The notes below the pieces were generated by a model that did not search any database, was not told where the DNA came from, and saw nothing but the letters and a program-made list of their open reading frames with translations. A program made the position numbers and the translations under genes. 64,000 bases of DNA from Cryptomeria japonica (taxonomy: Eukaryota > Streptophyta > Pinopsida > Cupressales > Cupressaceae), in NCBI RefSeq assembly GCF_030272615.1, contig NC_081414.1, positions 337,268,002 to 337,332,001 of the forward strand, read 5' to 3'. Within the stretch, counting starts at the first letter, position 1. The number at the start of each line of letters is the position of its first letter. Shown in pieces: positions 1 through 12,698 of this stretch.

Positions 1-256
1 CAGGGCACTGAGCGCCATGGTCTTGAGGGACAAGGGCGCTAGGCGCCATGGTCCTGAAGGACCAGGGTGCTGGGCACCATGGTCCCACCTCCCGGGACAG
101 CAGGGTGCAAGGAGGATCAGGCCAAGGTGCAGAAAGATGCAGTTTTTGGTGTCGTAAACAGGTTTCGGGGTCTCCATTCAGGTTCAATGTTGCGCCGCCA
201 TTGTGAAGACCCAAATGCAGTCGAAATTGCAAGTGTCACAATTTTACGACGCTACA
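1..256 (-). repeat. 3' LTR of copy A (partial)
   Basis: Bases 1-256 align without gaps to 6807-7062 of the 5' LTR, with 13 differences, all of them transitions. The boundary at 256 is where similarity to the 5' LTR stops and the purine tract begins. About 990 bp of this LTR should lie left of the window. Confidence 0.93.
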
Positions 257-1008
257 TTTAGCCCCCACTTTAGCGGGAGTATAAGCGTACGCCCATACTT
301 CCGGTAAAGTACAAGGAAACAACATTGAAAGACTTTCACCACGTCAAGGAGGCAAGATACAACAAGCCCCCAGTGGACTAAGGATCTTACGACTTCGATT
401 GACAAAGTAAAAGGGAAGATCATGAGGGAGAACCGTGACTGACAGTAGTAAGGTTCCCTCACTATGAGTCATGCAAGAATAATACCAAAAATTTTCCAGG
501 CAAAGCTAAGTTCGCCACAAAATTTTTAAGAATCTTGAAGAGATATGGATGGAGTGTATGCCCCCTACGTTAAAGCGATCACACACACCTCATCGGGGGT
601 GATTGCTTTAAGGTAGTGATACACATAAGAAATGAGAAGGTAAAGGAGCACGTTATCACAAAGATTTAGCCCCCAAGTGTGAGATAAACGCAAGGATAAT
701 AGACACAAAACACAAATCACGAGGTGACTTCACTTTCCTTGGGGTCAGTATGCTGTATGGTAATTCATGTATATCATATGTATGTATGCATAATTGTTCT
801 TCATTCCCCAATCAAGGAAGGTTACCTAGAAGAAGGGAACACATGTGTCTTTTGAGTCAACATGAGAGAGACGAAAAGAGATCTCAATGCTTTGCATCGT
901 CCTCAAGTAGACAACACTAAGGAAAACAAATAGAAGAATGGGAATAACACATAGAAGAAGTAACAAAAGAGATCAAGAGAGGAGGAGAGAGTCTGCTATG
1001 CTAACGAA
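257..1008 (-). other. Non-coding internal tail and polypurine tract of copy A
   Basis: About 750 bp between the Gag stop and the 3' LTR. On the minus strand the last bases before the LTR are AGTGGGGGCTAAA (269-257), a plausible polypurine tract for plus-strand priming. No pol-like frame is present. The same kind of tail follows Gag in the plus-strand copy from 63669 on. Confidence 0.75.
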
Positions 1009-4000
1009 CTAGTCTAGCACATCATCCACCCCCTGATCTTGCTGATCAATATTTTGGGAAGGCAGGAAACACGCTAGAGGATGAACATCCAACACAGCAG
1101 ATGGAGCTATCACAAGATCCAAACAAGGGCTATGTTCATGTTCCAAGCCACGTTGTTCTTGTCTAGGAGCTAAGATAAGTGCTTTAGAAAATTCGTTAGA
1201 TAAATGGTTATCAATATCAACATATTCATATTCACTATCAGAAGCAAGAGAAGTAACATTTTCATCATGAATAACATTTTCATCTATATCATCATCAAGA
1301 TTTATAAAAATAGGATCTTTAACTCGCACAGGATCAAAACCATCATGCATCTTATGTTTAGGAGATTTTGGCTCAATTTTCGGCTGAGGAGAAAATGGAA
1401 TAATACTAGCTGAAGGTATTTTTGGGGATTGCAAAGTTTGAGAAGCAGTTGCACGAGCTCTAAGACGACGCTTTCGTCGGCGTTCACGCGCAGAATGATT
1501 TCGTCTAGTCTTAGTAGGAAGTTGAGAAGATTGAGGAGGATAAATGTTCTCATCCTTATCACTTGGGTGTTTAGGTTGTGGTCTCTTAGGTTGGACAATA
1601 GGAGAAGAGGAAGGTCTCTTCTCTCTATAAGAGGAAGGAGGAGGAACTGCTCCATATAAAGAAGGAATGTCTGGTTTAGGAAGGAGACCAAGTCCATCAT
1701 GACGAGGAGGTATAGGTCTACCTTTAGAAAGTTTATTAGACATAGACATAGTCACATCCATAGGGATGGGTTGGGAATCTTCTTGAGGAAAGACATTAGT
1801 TTTATCTTTCAAAGGAAGAACTTCCTTTTCAAGAATGATAGGAATATCAAGTTTGGGTGTTCTAGGTTCACTTAGAGATAGGATCATATCTTTTTTCCAC
1901 TTTTGATAAGATTTGAAAAGATGATCACTTCGTGGTGGAAGAGATTGGAATTGTTTAGGCCAAAAATAATCAATAGGAATGCTAGAAGTTCTTTCAGCTG
2001 GTTTAAAGAGACTATGATTGACAGTAACAACTTCACCATTATGGGGAAATTTCAAACACTTGTGAATAGGAGAAGCAATAGCTTTCATGGAAGATAGCCA
2101 AGGATAGCCTAACTTCACACGAAATTGTTCGGATGATGGAATAATAGCAAAGCTCACCTCAAGGGATTTGTTATGGACCTCAATAGGTAATGTAATAGAA
2201 CCAATTGCAGGAGAAGAAAATGCATCAAATAATTTCACAACCACATTTGTTTTGTCATAGATCACTTGATTCAATTGCAAAGTAAAAAGAAATTCTTCAG
2301 TAATGACATTAACCATACAAGAAGGATCAATAAGCACTCCACGACAAGGTGTATTCTTGACTTTTGCAACTATATATAAAGGACCATCAGGTGCCCTGAT
2401 AGTTTCACTAGAATCAAATGTGATGGAAGGCTCTTTAAAGATTTTCTGCTGCTCTACAAAGGTAATCACATTCGGAGTCATAGACACAAGACCATCAGGC
2501 GAGAAAGAGGAATCATTAGTCTCAATCACATTAGAGGTATGAGAAGGTAATGGATCAGTAAAAATCTTAAGATTTTGGTTAGGAAGAGCTACAGATGTGT
2601 TGCCTTTATCATTCACACCTGAAACAAAGATAGTATTATTATCAATCAAATCTTGAATTTTACCCTTTAAAGCAAAACATTTCTCAGTATCATGCCCAGG
2701 TTGACGATAAAATTGACAAAAAGATTTATTATCAAAATAGGGTGAATTAATCTTTGCAGGATCTATTTTCTTTATAGGAGGGAGGGTAAGCACATTTCGT
2801 TCCAATAACTTATTCATAATACTATGCAATGATTCATTCAAAGGAGTAAACTCTCTTTCTTTCTTGAAAAACTTAGAAATAGGAGGCACACCTGATGCTG
2901 CATTCACATTGTTGTTGGTGATGTTTTCATTGAAATTAATGAACCCTTTGTTCGGTTTAAACTTCCCAAATGGTTGTTGACTACTATCACCCTTATCACT
3001 CGGAGCCATAGGATTTGCTTGTTCCATTTGACTCACAGTCAGTTGATAATTGTGAAGAGTTGCACACAACTGTTGGAAAGAAGTAAACTCAGAAAACAGA
3101 AGTTTTTCTCTAATATCTTTTTGTAAATTAGAAATAAAGATTCTTTGAATATCATTGTCAGGTACAGGAAAAGAAATTTGAGCACATAAATGCCTATATC
3201 TACCAATGAAATCAGTCACTTTTTCTTTAACACCTTGTTTACAATGCATTAAATCAATCAAAGTAACTTTAGGACTTATATTGTTTTCAAATTGTTGAAT
3301 AAAAGCATTTGCAAGTTGCTGGAAAGAAGTAATAGAATAGGAAGGCAACGAGCAATACCATTGTAGAGCCTTATCTCTTAATGTTCTAGTAAACATTTTT
3401 GCAAGCAACCTTTGGTCATGAGTGAAATCAGTACATATTGTTTGAAAGGTCTTAACATGTGTTAGAGGATCACCTTTACCATTATAAAGCTCCAATTACG
3501 GGATTTCAACATGCTTAGGGGGGATAGCTCGAACAATGTCAAGAGAAAGTGGGCTCACAACATCAAATGTGGGCACACTAAACTCATATTGATTCATAGA
3601 GGCAATTTGTTGCTGTAAAGAAGAGACAGTTTGTGCAAGATTGTTAATGGTCGCTTCAGTCGACGAGTTCATATTAGACATGTTAGATTGTGATGGAGGT
3701 ATTATGTTATTGAAAGAAGGTATTGATTGAGAGTAAGGTGGCGGGACACTATGATAGTTAGTCATAGGAGATGATTGGAAAGAAGGAACACTACAAGGAG
3801 GAATGGAATGGTTAAATGAATTGCCCCCTTGCGTCATGTTCATTTGTGGAGATGTAATAGGGACATTCATTGAAGGAATGAATGAAGAAGTCGGATTGAA
3901 TGAAGGAAGAGGTTTGTTTGAAGAAGAAGGATTGCCCCCATGACTAGTGATCATAGGTGGAATTTTTTGTATTGAAGTAGTCATTATGTTTGATGTAAAA

Positions 4001-4458
4001 GTAGGTATACTAGCAATAGAAGTTGTCAAAGGAATAGAATGATTGACTTGAGTAGGAGGTTGTGTATAACCTAAAGTTTTGGCACAACTCTTCATAGGCA
4101 TCACATTCGAATCCACAATGTGTGCAATACTACGCAAAATATCAATTCCATTCTTATCACTTTGAACCATACGTTTTAGACCCTCAATTAATGAAAGAGC
4201 TTGACTATCAGGGTATTCTTGAGACATCCATTGCTGAAAATCATCAAATTGGTTATCCAATTTCGAAAGTTGTTCTACAGAAACCTCATGGAGAGCTTCT
4301 TCATCATTAAGAGGATTAGAGGAATTACCCATGTCCTCGTTAAAAGGGCCATTCAAATTAGGTTCCATCTCCTCGGTAATTAAACCTTGGAAAGACTTAA
4401 TTCTAAGGCTTCGTCTAACGGGAATAGTGTAAGTAGGGCTTATTGTTGTAAAACTCAT
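1009..4458 (-). pseudogene. gag-protease polyprotein of copy A, one in-frame stop
   Basis: One frame of 1,150 codons interrupted by a single TAA at ~3496-3498; the frame is otherwise open on both sides. Order: a Pro/Ser/Asn-rich N-terminal ~300 residues, a retrotransposon Gag domain (LELYNGKGDPLTHVKTFQ to about YQLTVSQMEQ), a zinc-knuckle-like segment ending PGHDTEKC, a retropepsin-like domain (VLIDPSCMVNVI), a basic patch (RERRRKRRLRAR) and an acidic C-terminus. In the knuckle the first cysteine pair reads C-Q-F-Y, so it is imperfect. The expected protease D-T/S-G is D-P-S here and in the plus-strand copy, so the change is old and shared. At the stop position the other copy reads His (CAT), so this stop is private. 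It would make the capsid-like protein that packages element RNA, if read through. Confidence 0.88.
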
Positions 4459-5817
4459 GCACTAGAGAGAGAGAGAAGATTTTGAATTTTGAAAATAAAG
4501 TTGGCAAAATTGAACAATGAGATAAAGATTATCCAATTTGGACTCTATGAAAGAAGAGGGAAACACAACTTCCAAGAAAGGTAGGCACAATTGAAAATTA
4601 GGGCCAAGGGGGTAGCACTTAATTTTAATTGTTATCTTGAATTTTGAATTTATTTTTGAATTTAGAGGTAGCAAATTTCAATAAAATCAGCCAATCTCCT
4701 AGATTTAAGCTGTTAAATGCAATCATGACAATCTCCCGAAATTTCGGAAAAAAGGTCAGGGACCGTGGCGAACGGAGTGCACACGGTCCTCGCAACTTTT
4801 TTTGAAATTTTCAGTGATGAAAGTTATGATGATTTTAAAGCTAATCTAAAAAAAATTGAGTGATTTTAATATCTGTAAATAGGCCAAATTAAAGTTGCAA
4901 TCTCAAAATTGAACCCTACCAAGATTGTTGAAAAATGCAAAATTTGAGTTTTGAAAAAGAGAGGGAAACTGAAATTTTGAATTTTATGATTTTAGAGGGA
5001 ATACTAAAAGCAATGCAAGCTTTGAAATTTAAAAGTTGACTCAATTTCATGCAAAATTCAATTTTGAAAGCAGAAATCAAAGTTGTTGCAATTAAACATT
5101 TAATTTCAAAAGTCACAAACTGAAAAAATTTGAATAAAGCACTGAAATTTCGAATGAATGCCAACACACTTTTCAGATTTAGGATAGTAAGAAACACAAT
5201 TTTGACACGAATTTCAATTTCAACAATTTTTGAATGATTAAAAGCCTTAATCCAAGCAATCACTAGACCAACTTTGACTTTAATTTTGAAAGTGTTAGAA
5301 TAGATGAAATCAGCCAAGATTCTGGATTCTAGCAGAAAAATACAGTAAGATCTAGCTCCTGAAATTTTAGAAAATACGTCAGGGACAATGGCGCTCGGGG
5401 TGCACACGGTCCTCGCAACTTTTTTTAAAATTTTTGGGGATGAGAGATATTATGATTTCGTTGTGAAATCCAAAGTTACAGCCGATTTGGAGGTGTTTTG
5501 ATCAGTGAAATCATTGGTCAAAGGTTGAATCAAGAGGGTTTTAAAAATTAGGGTTTTGACACTTAACCACTTAATTTTCAGAGTTAAAGCACAAATATGA
5601 ATTGACAATTTGCAATAGAAGGGTAGATCTGAAACAAGCATTAACAATTAAACATTTCACAAGCTCAATTACTAAAAAGAAAATTTAGGGTTTTTATGCA
5701 ATTAACCTCTAAAATTTGCAAAAGATCAAACATGGAAATGTAATTAAGGAAGCAAAAAAAATTTAGATCTAACCATGAATAATTAGAATTAGGATGTTCA
5801 CGTCAAGTTCACCAAAA
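4459..5817 (-). other. Leader and primer-binding site of copy A
   Basis: Untranslated leader between LTR and Gag. Next to the LTR the minus strand reads TTTTGGTGAACTTGACGTG, the place and form of a tRNA primer-binding site; the plus-strand copy has TGGTGAACCCGACGTGAAC. I do not assign the tRNA. Two short GC-rich blocks inside the leader (around 4755-4790 and 5385-5420) repeat the motif seen in the LTR hairpin cluster. Confidence 0.7.
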
Positions 5818-7062
5818 TGTAAAGAAGAAAAATCGAACCCTAGGTGTTCCCCCACTCCAAGGAGAGAGAAAGGAGGTCACTAGGATTGACGGTTTTCACT
5901 TAGGAGAGACTTTACATTCAAAAGAGGGGTTGAAACTCACAAGATCCAATCCCACACAATGCAAGATTGAATTCTAAATGAGTTTCAAGGGTTGAGACAG
6001 CGAGGATACCCTCTTTTGTAAAGAATGTAGATAGAAGGATTGAACTAGGAGTGTATGTAAAGTAAGAAAGATTCGCTTGTAGACGAAGATAGGGACACGG
6101 GATGAAGCTACGAACCTGAAATTAGTAGTAAAATATCAAGACGATGTTGTCCTACAAGTTTGAGCGAAAGTTGACGGGACGATGGCGCCCGGAGTGCACA
6201 CAGTCCTTCGAAAAATCCGCGAAACGAAGGGGGATCTGTTCATCTCTGCACAAGGATTCCAGATCTTCAATTACAGCCGCATACCTGCAACCTACACACA
6301 AAAAAGAGAGGACGATTGGGGGGTTAGGGGTTAGGGGTTTGCCTTTAGGTCAAACCCCGGTTTGGAATTAACCAAGAAATGAGAATGTTGTAAATGTAAA
6401 TGTTTGTAATGTAATCAAGTATTGATACCTTGTTGTAAGAATGTTTGTATTCTTACATGCGAAGTTGTAATGATGTTGTATATTGTAGGTGATCTCCTCT
6501 TCAATGGTTGAATCCTTGTCTTGAATGCAACACCTAGCCTTGAATGGAGACCTAGAATGCTCAATTACTTGAAGGAATGCTTGAATGCTTGAATGTTTGA
6601 ATGTTTGCCTATCGCTTCCGCCTCTTGCACACATATGTTTTCCCACCTCCTTTCCGGGAGGGGAAATGTAGTTTATATACTTGTCAATTAGGGTTAGGAG
6701 ACTAATTTTTCTGACCTTAGGCCAACCTAGGAACATTATTTTCCAAATTGCAAACTTAAAGACCTGATGCCCAACAAGAGACCGGGCCCAAAATAGGGCC
6801 AGGGACCAGGGCGCTGGGCGCCATGGTCCTGAGGGACAAGGGCACTAGGCACCATGGTCCTGAAGGACCAGGGTGCTGGGCACCATGGTCCCACCTCTCG
6901 GGACAACAGGGTGCAAGGAGGATCAGGCCAAGGTGCAGAAAGATGCAGTTTTTGGTGTCGTAAACAAGTTTCGGGGTCTCCATTCAGGTTCAACGTTGCA
7001 CCGCCATCGTGAAGACCCAAATGCAGTCAAAATTGCAAGTGTCACAATTTTACGATGCTACA
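5818..7062 (-). repeat. 5' LTR of copy A (1,245 bp)
   Basis: Begins TGTAGC at 7062 and ends at 5818, directly before the primer-binding site. It contains a TATA box at 6672-6679, three tandem GC-rich units at ~6800-6900 and short direct repeats of the CTTGAATG type near 6560-6605. The plus-strand copy has the same layout in 1,213 bp. Confidence 0.88.
6672..6679 (-). promoter_or_regulatory. LTR TATA box (copy A)
   Basis: Minus strand reads TATATAAA in the context ACAAGTATATAAACTACATT, identical to the box at 58200-58207 in the other copy. It should drive leftward transcription of the element. Confidence 0.6.
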
Positions 7063-8035
7063 GAAAGTTACTCTTGGTTCTAACAGTAGTAGAAAAAGCA
7101 AACCCCCCTCCTAGACATGCAGCTAAAAAATTGAAAACCCCTTCTTCCAAACCCCAAGAGTTGGGCCCTCGAAGCTCAAAAAATAAAAAAAATGGGGAAA
7201 GGGGTGGAGTCAAAGGGTAAAGGGGATGATGAAATAAAATTGGATACCCCCCTTAATGTGGACCTGGGAGAAAACAAAAATGGAAGAAATGGGTTTTGAA
7301 GTGCTTCTAGCTAACTCTTCCAACTAGGCGAAGTATTTTCACTGGGTCAACAATGAAACTACCCTCTTAAAATAGGGAATTAATGACATGATCAACACAT
7401 TCACAGAGAACCCTATGCCAGATAAAATTGACAAGCTCCTAAGAATGAATCAAAAATTAATCGAAGATGTGAGGTTTATGAAAACCGAGCATGAATCAAG
7501 AATTGCTTATCTAGAAAAAAGTATGGAGGAATTAAAGGGCAACCTAAGGGGTTTAGTGGATATTAGAAAAGAGGCTATGAATAAGAGTGTGAAGGTCTCA
7601 AAATGGTTAATGAGAAAATTGCTATCCAAAGAGCCCAGCCACTCAGTAGTGTTTCGCCTTCAGTCGCCAAGTCGAGTAAGAAGAGTTTGAAGACAAACTC
7701 ACAGGACGTGGATATCCAGGTTTCAACTAGACCCTCTACCAGGACTAGAAGCAAGATCCAGAAGAGGAGTTGCACGAGATTCATCATGTAGGAGATTGAA
7801 GATATAAACAAGAATATAATCCAAAAAAATACTAAGCTCATGAAAGCTCTTAGCTAGTTTTTTGTTTGTGATGATTGTTGTTATGCTCTGGTTTCATTTT
7901 TTTGTTAGGTGTTGTGGGGTGTTTCCCTTGTTTTTGTTGTCATTTGGCTACTGTTTATACTTTGGTTCACTACTGCTTTAATATTTTGTTTTTGGATTTG
8001 GGTTTTGGGTCCCTATAAAACCCGTTTATCTTAAT
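7063..8035 (+). pseudogene. 3' end of a plus-strand LINE: ORF3 C-terminal part and 3' UTR
   Basis: The segment begins inside ORF3 of the same LINE type as 12534-20418; copy A of the LTR element interrupts it on the left. Shared landmarks are a Lys-rich stretch (KKLKTPSSKP), a KLDTPLNVD segment, a coiled coil (KIDKLLRMNQKLIEDVRF to LRGLVDIRKEAMN, 7420-7590) and a conserved tail (RTRSKIQKRS...RFIM...EIEDINKNIIQKN, 7740-7830). The 3' UTR ends with CCCGTTTATCTTAATCAAAAA at ~8035, matching the 3' end of the large LINE. Several stops and frameshifts make it non-functional. Confidence 0.72.
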
Positions 8036-8204
8036 CAAAAATATTATTTCACTAGTTATTTTGTAATGCACATTGAAACAACCCTCAGGTAAGTAAGAAT
8101 ATATTCCATATATAATAGAAGAAATCTTTGGAAAAGGTGTTTCCATCTTTCGTACAATCTTATTATCCTTAAACCTTCTGATGTTCATCACCAAATGTAG
8201 AAAT

Positions 8205-9115
8205 AAAAAATCTTACATATATTAAGATGTTAGAAGAAACCTTATATGATCAAACAATTAAAGTTATTAATAAGTTTTTGATTACGATAAAAATAGGTTT
8301 TGAAGGGCCCCAAAACCCTTTACAATTGGTCAAAACCAAGATAATACATGAAACCCCAAATAGAAAAACAAAATGTTTCCAAAAGAGAAAAAAAGAAAAA
8401 GAAAAAGGAAACCCGTCACTAGTAGAAAACTTGCAAAAGACCAGACAAAGATCGAGGAAAATTAAGCCAAAGTCTTTAAAGTCTCAGTGATCTTTGCTTC
8501 CAGTCGATTCATGTTCTAAGCAACTTTCTTGAAGTCTTGGATCTCCTACAGGGGTCTATCAGTTGTCCTCTTTAGATTAGTCTGAGTCCTCTTGCTAGGA
8601 CCCGATGAATCTTCACTGCCTTTTTCCTTCTCTAGATCCAACTCCACCACCAAGATGCCTTGGTAACCCTTTTCCATATTCATAATCATGGTATTCATTC
8701 TTTCAGTTATGGTCTTGATAAGACTCTGACTATGAGACACGATGGAATGGAGAGAATCTTTAATGCCTTTAAATTTCTTCTCAAAGGCCATAATCTTGTT
8801 CTCATAATCATTTTTAAGATTATCCAAATCTTCAACAGTTTTAGTGAGGCAATCAATAACTAAATGTTTTTCTTCCTTAGTCCATAGCTCACTACTTTTA
8901 GTGCAATTTCTGTAATGAGAGCCCTCACCTCTAGTTTCTAACATTTCCACTTTTCTCCTGATATCCCTCTATTTTATGTTGAGGTTCTTAAACTTGTGGA
9001 ATGCCCACTTCATAATCTGGAAAGAATCCACCACCCCATTTCTTTTAATGGCCAAAATATCAGTGGGGAACTCCTAGTCCACATTCAAGAGGGGAGAATT
9101 TGGGTTTAGTTGGTG
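8205..9115 (-). pseudogene. 3' end of a minus-strand LINE: ORF3 C-terminal part and 3' UTR
   Basis: The frame 8950-8546 is a coiled coil (KTVEDLDNLKNDYENKIMAF and following) ending in a basic Ser/Thr/Arg tail (SGPSKRTQTNLKRTT) and an EIQDFKKVA segment. This is the same arrangement as the ORF3 C-terminus of the other LINEs. Upstream, to ~9110, frames read SPLLNVD and DSFQIMKWAFHKFKNLNIK. The 3' UTR end near 8270 resembles the other LINE ends. It meets the plus-strand LINE 3' end tail to tail. Sequence identity to the other copies is low, so the assignment rests on layout more than on residues. Confidence 0.5.
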
Positions 9116-12100
9116 TAATTTCTTCCAAAATACCCTAGAGAAACTAAACACTTATCATGCAAATGGAGATAATTTTTCTCAATTAACATTTATTAACAAC
9201 TAGTGTAACACATAACATCTCCATCTAACTACATTCATTAACCATTTAACTATTATGAACATACATCATTACACATTTCATAAATTAATGCAAGTGGAAA
9301 TAACATAACATCATTAACTTTTCCCTAGGGTACTTCAACATCATTACTTAATTAACTACCTTAATGACATCTTACTCACAAGATAATCATATTCCATATT
9401 GAGTTAATGCATCATATTTAATTTCCTAACCATGAGATATGCCACCTACCAGATTATATATCCATCTTGATTTGCATTCCATTATACCATTCTACTAGCA
9501 TATTTCATTCTTACTTTAAAATGCAAAATAATCCCATAATCCTACATTCATTTTATGCACCAAATCCAAATGTGTTTTAACCCAACATTTCCTATCTACA
9601 TGCTCTTTTCCTTTTCATGATAATGAAATCCTAATGCATAGATATGATCCATATTTACTAATCCAATTAATCATTTTTAATATAATCATTTCTTACTCTA
9701 TGAACATTCATCTTCTAAGGTTACTTTAAATTCTAACTTGCTTTCTAAGAATTCCATAAAGTAATACAATTAAACCATAATGCAAATTCAATTCTATTCC
9801 AACCATAACCATTTTAGTTCTAAGATACATAGATCACATCCTTACAATAATATAATTACATCCTCGATATCTCATTACAATTTATAACATAGTCCCAATT
9901 CCAATTACAATCCATCTTACAATTACAAGTACATAAAATACATCATGAGCATAGCTCTTCCTACTACAAGATTCCAACTACTACATACAAGAATATTACA
10001 TGTATTTCATCATATTCATTACATAAATTTTCTACAAGGTACATCCATAATCATCATGAAGAAGTATCCACATCCATGCATGAAGTATCCAAGAGAACAT
10101 CCCAATGGCTAAAAAGCACCAACCACCTGACCATGTGGAACATAGGAACCACCCCCATGCTAGGAGATGACACAAGGTCCCAACACATACTCTAGACCTA
10201 AGATGGCACCCTACCCAAAGAGACCAACCACACAAGGACACTCATGCAAGAACTCTCACAATACAACAAGAATAAACTCTCAGAGGTGTATAAATCATCA
10301 AGACATAAATGCATCCAATAAGGCATAATCATAAATCATCAAGGGGAAACATGTAGGAGTGGTGTGTCATCACATGCCATCCTCAAAACATAATAACATA
10401 AGGCACTAGCCTGATGGACTTGTGGAGACATCTCAACCTATGAGAGACCAAGGGGGAGGTTAGCTTACCATCTTCACGACCTTCTCATGCTTATCCTAAA
10501 ACATCCTCCCTATGACTAGGTCATGAGGCTCAAGTCAATTGTTATCTTATTAATGAATCCAGCTACCCAACCCATTAATTATTAGGTTATTACTTATTAA
10601 AAATCATGGTAGACTCCCAATGTGTCCTGGCGGTCTAGACTTCATGCATCCTTACAAGGAACCTCATGCAAGCCTATCTCTCATGACCCCGGTCATCACA
10701 TGGAATCCGACTCCCCCTAACATGGCCCAAATAATAAATGCAACAAGAGGCTCATAATAACAATCAAATCTTGAAACATAATCATCATACCACCATACAC
10801 ATACATGGTCATCCAAAGGTCATAAAGCCAAATAAACATCCAGAGCCTCATAGTCTAAAAGTGCATCAATAAGACAACCAAATTTTCTCAGCAAATGAAA
10901 TAAATAGCGACAACAAGGCATATCAACTTGCTGGATTGAGCACAATAAATAACTCTCTCTCTACCATGACTTCTTAACATGATAGAGGCATAAATCCATC
11001 ATAAAGATAACATAGAATAAAAAACCATGAAAGATTCATCAAATCAATCAAATGCTCAGTTTCAAAAATCATCAATAAACATCCAAAAATCCTCTGGTAC
11101 AAAATCAGATTCAAAAAAGTCAAACAAATAATCAAAACTGAGCAAAATGCTAGAAATCCACAAATTAGCGCATATGATATTTAGTCTAGCACATTTGACT
11201 ATTTATTCAGCACATACAAATAATAGAATAGAGCATATGGATAATTCTATAGCACATATGACAAACTAATTAGTGCATATGATCAATTCTTTAGCACATA
11301 CAACCATTGTTTTAGTGCATATGACTCAGAGAACATAAAATACGGAAAACAGTAAAATTACGAATCTAAATTAAAAATCAAGGGAAAAACTCCAAGTCTC
11401 AAAACCAACTGAATAAGTGATGGCCAAACAAGATGAAATGAGAGCAACAAACGGAACTCAAATCCATAAATATATGAAGGAGAAAATGCAATTCGAACAT
11501 AAGAGCTTTCCTTCCATAATACTCAGAAAACTTAATACAAAGAACTCAAACCAAGACTAAGTCACATTCTACAAACAAAACCACACTCAAGAACCACGAG
11601 GAATACCATATAGAATCAATTAAAGACAAGGGAACACAAGATTAACTCTCTGCGAGCTTCCTTCACGACAGTGGCCGTCCAGAGAACTCACATGAGTAAC
11701 CCAATCTCTCAAATAAACCCCAAACTGTTGGGTACAACCAGATCTCTCCAAAGATCCTTCAAGCCAAGCTACACTAGGAAATCAAAAAGCCAAGTTTCAA
11801 ACAATAGAAATTGCATAGAGTTGTGCGTTCACGGCAATACTCTCGGCCAATGAAAACAAAGTATTTTTCCCCAAGTCCTATAGTTCAAATTTATATTAAA
11901 ATCTATGCACATAAATTTTTCTCCAAAACTATAGTATAAATTATATAATAAATATTTTCCCCAAATAAAATCCATAAACAACGATTTCTGCATACATGAA
12001 GAATACACATAAACAAAATAATCTTTACAAATGACAAGAGCTCCAACCTAGAAAAAGAAGTAATGGAAGAAATTTGACGAAGAGCTCCAAATCACAAGCT

Positions 12101-12516
12101 CCAGCAATCCAAACAATCAAGCCAAAATCCAAATGTTTCAAAAAATTCCCCAAGAATGGTAACCCAACAACAAGCCTAGACTACCCAATAAAAGAAATCA
12201 AAAGAAAAAACCCTAGCCAATGAAAATAAACCAAAATATAATATTTTCTACCAACCCCATGTTAGGTTACTTTTATATTTTCCATTTCAAATTCAACAAA
12301 TGAGAATGGAGGGCAGGTAGAAATAACACAAAATCTTCTTATACAACTAAGTGGGAAGATATTATTATTTTATTAGAATGTGCTCATACACTCCCACTAA
12401 TAAATAAAGTCCACTATCTAAATAAAAGATAAGCCATAAATAAATAAATAAATAAATCAAACAAGGAAATTAAAACTGAAAGCTCATAAATAAATAAAAA
12501 TCTAAATAAATATTAA
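9116..12516. other. AT-rich non-coding DNA, unclassified
   Basis: About 3.4 kb without a credible gene, rich in ATT/CAT words and short A-rich runs. It is the left flank of the LINE insertion and continues at 20436. It may be the decayed non-coding part of an older element, but I could not find matching LTRs or terminal repeats. It contains the motif cluster at 11160-11335. Confidence 0.5.
11160..11335. repeat. Cluster of degenerate TTAGCACATATGA motifs
   Basis: Six to eight degenerate copies of a 12-13-bp word related to TTAGCACATATGA occur at roughly 20-30-bp spacing (for example GCGCATATGA, AGCACATTTGA, AGCACATATGA, AGTGCATATGA). The core CATATG is palindromic. Confidence 0.55.
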
Positions 12517-12533
12517 ATATCAAATGAACTGTT
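12517..12533. repeat. Target-site duplication, 3' side of LINE
   Basis: ATATCAAATGAACTGTT, identical over 17 bp to 20419-20435 and directly next to the A-rich 3' end of the minus-strand LINE. Confidence 0.93.
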
Positions 12534-12698
12534 TTTGATAAAGATAAACGGGTTTTACAAGGACCTGAAACCAAAAGTTTTACAACAGCTGGCCAATAGC
12601 CAAACCGACAAGAAACAGCAACAAAATAGGGGAGAAACCCTGAATAGAAACAAAAAAAAGGAAAAACAGACAACAAGCCAAAACAAAATAAAAATCTC

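Larger units (their letters stand above)
1..7062 (-). mobile_element. Gag-only LTR retrotransposon, copy A (minus strand, 3' LTR cut by window edge)
   Basis: In minus orientation the order is 5' LTR (7062-5818), primer-binding-site-like sequence, ~1.36-kb leader, gag-protease frame (4458-1009), ~750 bp of non-coding DNA, purine tract and 3' LTR (256 to beyond base 1). The LTR starts TGTAGC. The internal region is only ~5.6 kb and I find no reverse transcriptase, RNase H or integrase, so the element is non-autonomous. A second copy of the family lies at 57847-64000 on the plus strand. It is inserted in a LINE 3' end that continues at 7063. The target-site duplication cannot be tested because the other flank is outside the window. 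The Ty3/gypsy-type affiliation is inferred from the Gag and protease-like domains. Confidence 0.88.

Noticed and set aside
1302-1700. 132-codon minus-strand frame, and the matching 164-codon frame at 62899-63393
   Set aside because: Both are alternative-frame shadows of the gag-protease frame in the two LTR elements.
9116-12516. Long LTR of an unknown retrotransposon
   Set aside because: No second matching LTR, primer-binding site or coding remains found in the window.
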